Part shown: in pieces, positions 5,636-8,259 of the stretch
Layout: each line of letters starts with the position of its first letter
Position numbering within the stretch: the first letter of the stretch is position 1
NCBI GenBank assembly: GCA_030429325.1
Contig: JAUICT010000073.1
Coordinates: 1-8,259 of the forward strand
Origin: Bacteroidia bacterium
GTDB taxonomy: Bacteria; Bacteroidota; Bacteroidia; Flavobacteriales; Flavobacteriaceae
Reading direction: 5' to 3'
Length of the DNA stretch: 8,259 nt
Notes under the pieces: generated by a model
The model's input: the letters and a program-made list of their open reading frames with translations, nothing else
The model's database searches: none
Told to the model about the DNA's origin: nothing
Made by a program: the position numbers and the translations under genes

Positions 5636-6187
5636 ATGAACAGGAAACTGGAAAACAGTGAATTGGGACGGTTGGATGTGGATGCTTTTAAAAAAGCGGA
5701 AAAGACTCCGATCATTGTGGTGTTGGACAATATAAGAAGCCTGAACAATATCGGTTCGGTGTTCCGCACAGCCGATGCGTTCCGGATTCAAAAAATATAT
5801 TTATGTGGCATTACGGCAACCCCTCCACACAAGGATATTCGCAAAACTGCACTTGGGGCAACCGAAAGTGTAGATTGGGAATATCGGAAAAACACGTTGG
5901 AGTTGGTGGGGGAACTGAAGCACATGGGTTTCCATACCATTGCCGTGGAACAGGCCGAAAATGCCACCATGCTCAATGATTTTGAATCCAAGCCCCACGA
6001 AACCCTGGTACTGATTTTTGGAAACGAGATAAAAGGGGTTTCCCAGGATGTAGTCACGGCTTGCGATACAGTTTTGGAAATTCCCCAGTTTGGGACCAAA
6101 CACTCGTTGAACATTTCGGTAAGTGTGGGTGTGGTAGTTTGGGACTTGTGGTCAAAAATGAGCCTCAATAAAACAAAAAAGCCCTGA
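5636..6187 (+). CDS. TrmH-family (SPOUT) tRNA/rRNA 2'-O-methyltransferase
   Basis: With the start at ATG 5636 the protein has 183 residues and begins MNRKLENSELGRL. It uses S-adenosylmethionine to methylate a ribose 2'-OH in tRNA or rRNA, and family members act as knotted dimers in the cytoplasm. All three SPOUT motifs are present. Motif 1 is 'LDNIRSLNNIGSVFRTADAF' (30-49, with N37/N38, G40 and R44). Motif 2 is 'LIFGNEIKGV' (126-135, E131). Motif 3 is 'IPQFGTKHSLNISVSVGVVV' (149-168). The short length means only the catalytic domain is present, without an N-terminal RNA-binding extension. In-frame ATGs at 5561 and 5624 exist, but the extra residues look unlike the family and the protein proper begins at RKLENSEL. 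The exact target nucleotide cannot be read from sequence. The stop codon lies inside the terminator of the convergent gene. Confidence 0.92.
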   Translation: MNRKLENSELGRLDVDAFKKAEKTPIIVVLDNIRSLNNIGSVFRTADAFRIQKIYLCGITATPPHKDIRKTALGATESVDWEYRKNTLELVGELKHMGFHTIAVEQAENATMLNDFESKPHETLVLIFGNEIKGVSQDVVTACDTVLEIPQFGTKHSLNISVSVGVVVWDLWSKMSLNKTKKP

Positions 6188-6199
6188 ATAAATCAGGGC
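6175..6199 (-). terminator. Rho-independent terminator of the folK-dNK gene, overlapping the trmH stop
   Basis: GCCCTGA at 6181-6187 pairs perfectly with TCAGGGC at 6193-6199 around a 5-base loop. On the minus strand the stem is followed by a T tract (A run 6175-6180). There is no T tract on the plus side, so it is polar for the gene ending at 6294. The first arm contains the last codon bases and TGA stop of trmH. Confidence 0.8.
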
Positions 6200-6293
6200 G
6201 GAAATATATAGTTTGAGTTAGTTAGTTGCTTTTTAAGCGGGAACTAATAAAATAAAACCATTCGTTATATCCAAACATTTTCTAAAAATTTTG

Positions 6294-7439
6294 CTAAAAG
6301 GATAGTGCGAGAATGTTGTCTTCCAACCGTTCCAAAATAATTTCATAGTCGGACGGATTATTTACAAAATCCAACTCGCTCAAATCCAGAATCATACTGT
6401 TCTGATGCGGAAGTGTCTTCATAAAATCCAAATATCCCCGGTTTATTTTTTCCAAATATCCAGGATCGATGTTCTGCTCATAATCTCGACCTCTTTTCTT
6501 AATGTTGTCCAAAAGGCGTTCGGTATTTTGATAGAGATATAGGTAAATGTCCGGTTTTTTCACCTCCTTGTACATAAAGGTGAAAACCTTTCGGTATAGA
6601 TTGTACTCGTCTGCTTGCAGGGTAATCTTGGCAAAGATCAACGACTTGTAAATATCATAATCACTGACCATGAAATTCTTGAACAGGTCAAATTGGGAGG
6701 TATCATCCGTAAATTGTTGGTATCGGTCTGCCAAAAAGGACATTTCCAAAGGAAAGGCGTAACGCGATTGATCCTCATAAAACTTCGGAAGGAAGGGGTT
6801 GTCCGCAAAACGTTCCAGTACCAACTTGGCATTGAAATCTTCGGCAATCATTTTGGAAAGGGTGGTCTTGCCGGCCCCAATGTTTCCTTCTATGGCAATA
6901 AACTGCAATCGTGAAAAAAGTCCCGACCTGTTTCGAAACAGCTTATACGAGGTCTTCTTCAATTTGCTTTTGTCCCTACACTCCTGCAACAAGTTGCGTA
7001 TGTCTTTGTTGAGTACAGGATGATATAACTGTGGAGCAATATCGGCCAAGGGTTTCAGTACAAATTTCCGATGCTGCATCTGTGGGTGGGGGACAATCAA
7101 ATCGGGTGTGTTGATGATTTGCTTTCCAAAGAGGATGATATCAACATCCAAGGTACGGGATTGGTAGCCCATATTTTGCGTACGATCTCTGCCAAAATCC
7201 TTTTCAATCCGTAAAACCACCTGCAAAAGTTCTGAAGGGGACAGCGGGGTGACCAAGGCAGCACAAATGTTCAGAAAATCATCGCCTTCAAAACCCACGG
7301 CCGGATTTTCATAAACCGAAGAAATGGCCAAAATATCGCCTGCCTCACGTTGAATCCGAAAAAGCGCCTTTTGGAGCGTTGCGTACCGATTGCCCAGATT
7401 ACTGCCCAGTGAAAGATATACGTGTTGAGATTGACCCAT
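6294..7439 (-). CDS. folK: Fused HPPK (FolK)-deoxynucleoside kinase
   Basis: A 381-residue fusion with ATG start at 7439 (MGQSQHVYLSLGSNLGNR, the usual HPPK opening). Residues 1 to about 150 are 6-hydroxymethyl-7,8-dihydropterin pyrophosphokinase, a folate-synthesis enzyme that moves pyrophosphate from ATP to the pterin. Signatures are 'LGSNLGNR', 'YENPAVGFEGDDFLN', 'SRTLDVDIILFG' (94-105) and 'VPHPQMQHRKFVLKPL'. A basic linker (about 150-177) leads to a deoxynucleoside kinase of the dCK/dGK type. This has P-loop 'GNIGAGKT' (185-192), 'ERFADNPFLPKFY', 'FLADRY' and LID 'RGRDYEQ' (316-322), and it phosphorylates salvaged deoxynucleosides. As I recall, HPPK-kinase fusions are known in flavobacteria, with deoxyadenosine as preferred substrate. 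The substrate here is inferred. A TTG at 7475 would add 12 non-conserved residues and is less likely. The gene is divergent from sppA. Confidence 0.93.
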   Translation of the reverse strand: MGQSQHVYLSLGSNLGNRYATLQKALFRIQREAGDILAISSVYENPAVGFEGDDFLNICAALVTPLSPSELLQVVLRIEKDFGRDRTQNMGYQSRTLDVDIILFGKQIINTPDLIVPHPQMQHRKFVLKPLADIAPQLYHPVLNKDIRNLLQECRDKSKLKKTSYKLFRNRSGLFSRLQFIAIEGNIGAGKTTLSKMIAEDFNAKLVLERFADNPFLPKFYEDQSRYAFPLEMSFLADRYQQFTDDTSQFDLFKNFMVSDYDIYKSLIFAKITLQADEYNLYRKVFTFMYKEVKKPDIYLYLYQNTERLLDNIKKRGRDYEQNIDPGYLEKINRGYLDFMKTLPHQNSMILDLSELDFVNNPSDYEIILERLEDNILALSF

Positions 7440-7479
7440 AATCAAAAGGGCAAAGTAAACAAAACAATGGAACAATGGT

Positions 7480-7487
7480 TATATTTG
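7480..7487 (+). promoter_or_regulatory. Possible -7 promoter box for sppA
   Basis: TATATTTG matches the Bacteroidota -7 consensus TAnnTTTG exactly and would place the transcript start about 15-20 bases before the ATG at 7511. No clear -33 TTG element is seen at the expected distance, so the call rests on one element. The 71-base gap must also hold the promoter of the divergent folK fusion. Confidence 0.4.
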
Positions 7488-7510
7488 GGGGCGGATTTAA
7501 TTTTTTGCGG

Positions 7511-8259
7511 ATGAACTTTTTGAGAAACTTGTTGGCCTCGATTTTGGGGTGTTTGGTGGCGTTTGGAATTGTGATGGGGATGTTTTTCATTTTTATTGCC
7601 CTTATAAGCAATGCGGAAGAAGGGGTTGTGGTGAAAGCGGACTCTATTTTGGAGTTGCGATTTACAACACCGATCATGGATTACACAGGAAAGGACGAAA
7701 CAAGCCCTTTTGCAGGACTTTGGGATGAAGAAATGGGATTGGACGAGATTATCCATGCCATTAAGGTAGCCAAGGAGGATTCCAATATTAAAGGAATAAG
7801 TTTAACCACCAGTTTTTTACAGGCTGGGGTGGCTCAGACCCGAGAGATTCGGGAAGCCCTGTTAGACTTTAAATCGTCTGGGAAGTTTGTTATGGCCCAT
7901 TCGGATTTTTATACGCAAAAAGATTACTATTTGGCCAGTGTGGCCGATGAAATATACCTAAATCCAGTGGGTGCCTTGGACTTTAAGGGACTATCCACAG
8001 AGGTGCTTTACTTTAAGGATTTTCAGGAAAAAACGGGGATAAAAATGGAGGTGATACGCCATGGCAAGTACAAGAGTGCCGTGGAACCCTTTTTGTCCAA
8101 TACCATGAGCCCGGAAAACCGTTTGCAAATTCAGGAATTGATTACCTCCATTTGGGATGTGATTGTAACCGATGTGTCTGCATCTAGAAATATAAGCCCA
8201 CAAAACTTGAACATCATTGCCGATACCTTAGGTGGCAGAACACCACAATATGCTGTGAC
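7511..8259 (+). CDS. sppA: Signal peptide peptidase SppA, N-terminal part (3' end outside window)
   Basis: The frame is open from ATG 7511 to the window end, 249 complete codons plus two bases. Residues about 5-33 form a membrane anchor (ASILGCLVAFGIVMGMFFIF), which places the rest outside the cytoplasm. SppA cuts remnant signal peptides in the membrane with a Ser/Lys dyad. The lysine is visible in 'HGKYKSAVEPF' as K188, equivalent to the E. coli 'YKSAVEPF' lysine. Preceding blocks 'GKFVMAHSDFYTQKDYYLAS', 'ADEIYLNPVGALDFKGL' and 'YFKDFQEKTGIKMEVI' match the long (67K-type) form. The catalytic serine lies in the second half, beyond the window. Expected full length is near 580-600 residues. The gene is divergent from the folK fusion with a 71-base gap, and no Shine-Dalgarno is visible. 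Confidence 0.93.
   Translation, partial: MNFLRNLLASILGCLVAFGIVMGMFFIFIALISNAEEGVVVKADSILELRFTTPIMDYTGKDETSPFAGLWDEEMGLDEIIHAIKVAKEDSNIKGISLTTSFLQAGVAQTREIREALLDFKSSGKFVMAHSDFYTQKDYYLASVADEIYLNPVGALDFKGLSTEVLYFKDFQEKTGIKMEVIRHGKYKSAVEPFLSNTMSPENRLQIQELITSIWDVIVTDVSASRNISPQNLNIIADTLGGRTPQYAV

Noticed and set aside
7440..7475. Longer start (TTG at 7475) for the folK fusion, adding 12 residues
   Set aside because: The extra residues are hydrophobic, not HPPK-like, and extend into the short divergent promoter region. The ATG at 7439 gives the standard HPPK opening.
7399..7756. Minus-strand open frames over the sppA 5' end
   Set aside because: sppA on the plus strand is clearly real, with its membrane anchor and catalytic-lysine motif. 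The antisense frames show only low-complexity basic sequence.

Overview
The window looks like chromosome from a marine-type member of the Flavobacteriaceae (Bacteroidota). Supporting signs are a SusD-like C-terminus, an FolK-deoxynucleoside kinase fusion, tRNA genes without encoded CCA, almost no Shine-Dalgarno sequences, two probable TTG starts, TAnnTTTG-type -7 boxes and moderately AT-rich intergenic DNA. The genus cannot be fixed from the sequence alone.

Layout. Positions 2-430 (+) hold the 3' end of a probable SusD/RagB-like outer-membrane nutrient-uptake lipoprotein, followed by a strong hairpin terminator. Converging on it is a two-gene minus-strand unit: an outer-membrane beta-barrel protein (1918-1271) and, 13 bases later, an exported DUF2846-like protein (1257-679). 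Positions 1919-2455 hold no intact gene. They contain an open frame with no ATG that reads like the tail of a lost protein (2015-2230), then very AT-rich DNA carrying a 23-bp exact copy of the middle of the neighbouring tRNA-Leu gene. Together these look like the scar of a tRNA-integrating element.

Positions 2456-2653 (-) encode tRNA-Leu(UAA) and tRNA-Gly(GCC), separated by a terminator-like hairpin. Upstream of them on the same strand is mutS (5392-2750), complete and with all key motifs. A REP-like inverted repeat lies between mutS and the divergent trmH-family RNA methyltransferase gene (5636-6187, +). Converging on trmH is a fused FolK (HPPK)-deoxynucleoside kinase gene (7439-6294, -), whose terminator overlaps the trmH stop codon. 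Divergent from the fusion is the 5' part of sppA (7511 to the window end, +), with its catalytic lysine present.

How the genes work together. Most of the window is housekeeping: mismatch repair, RNA modification, folate synthesis joined to nucleoside salvage, membrane proteolysis and tRNAs. The accessory-like part is the left third, with the SusD-like gene, the envelope gene pair and the tRNA-Leu scar. I saw no CRISPR array, intact transposase, integrase or toxin-antitoxin pair. The best candidate for something undescribed is the tRNA-Leu duplication with its orphan reading frame. It looks like the remains of an element rather than a working system.
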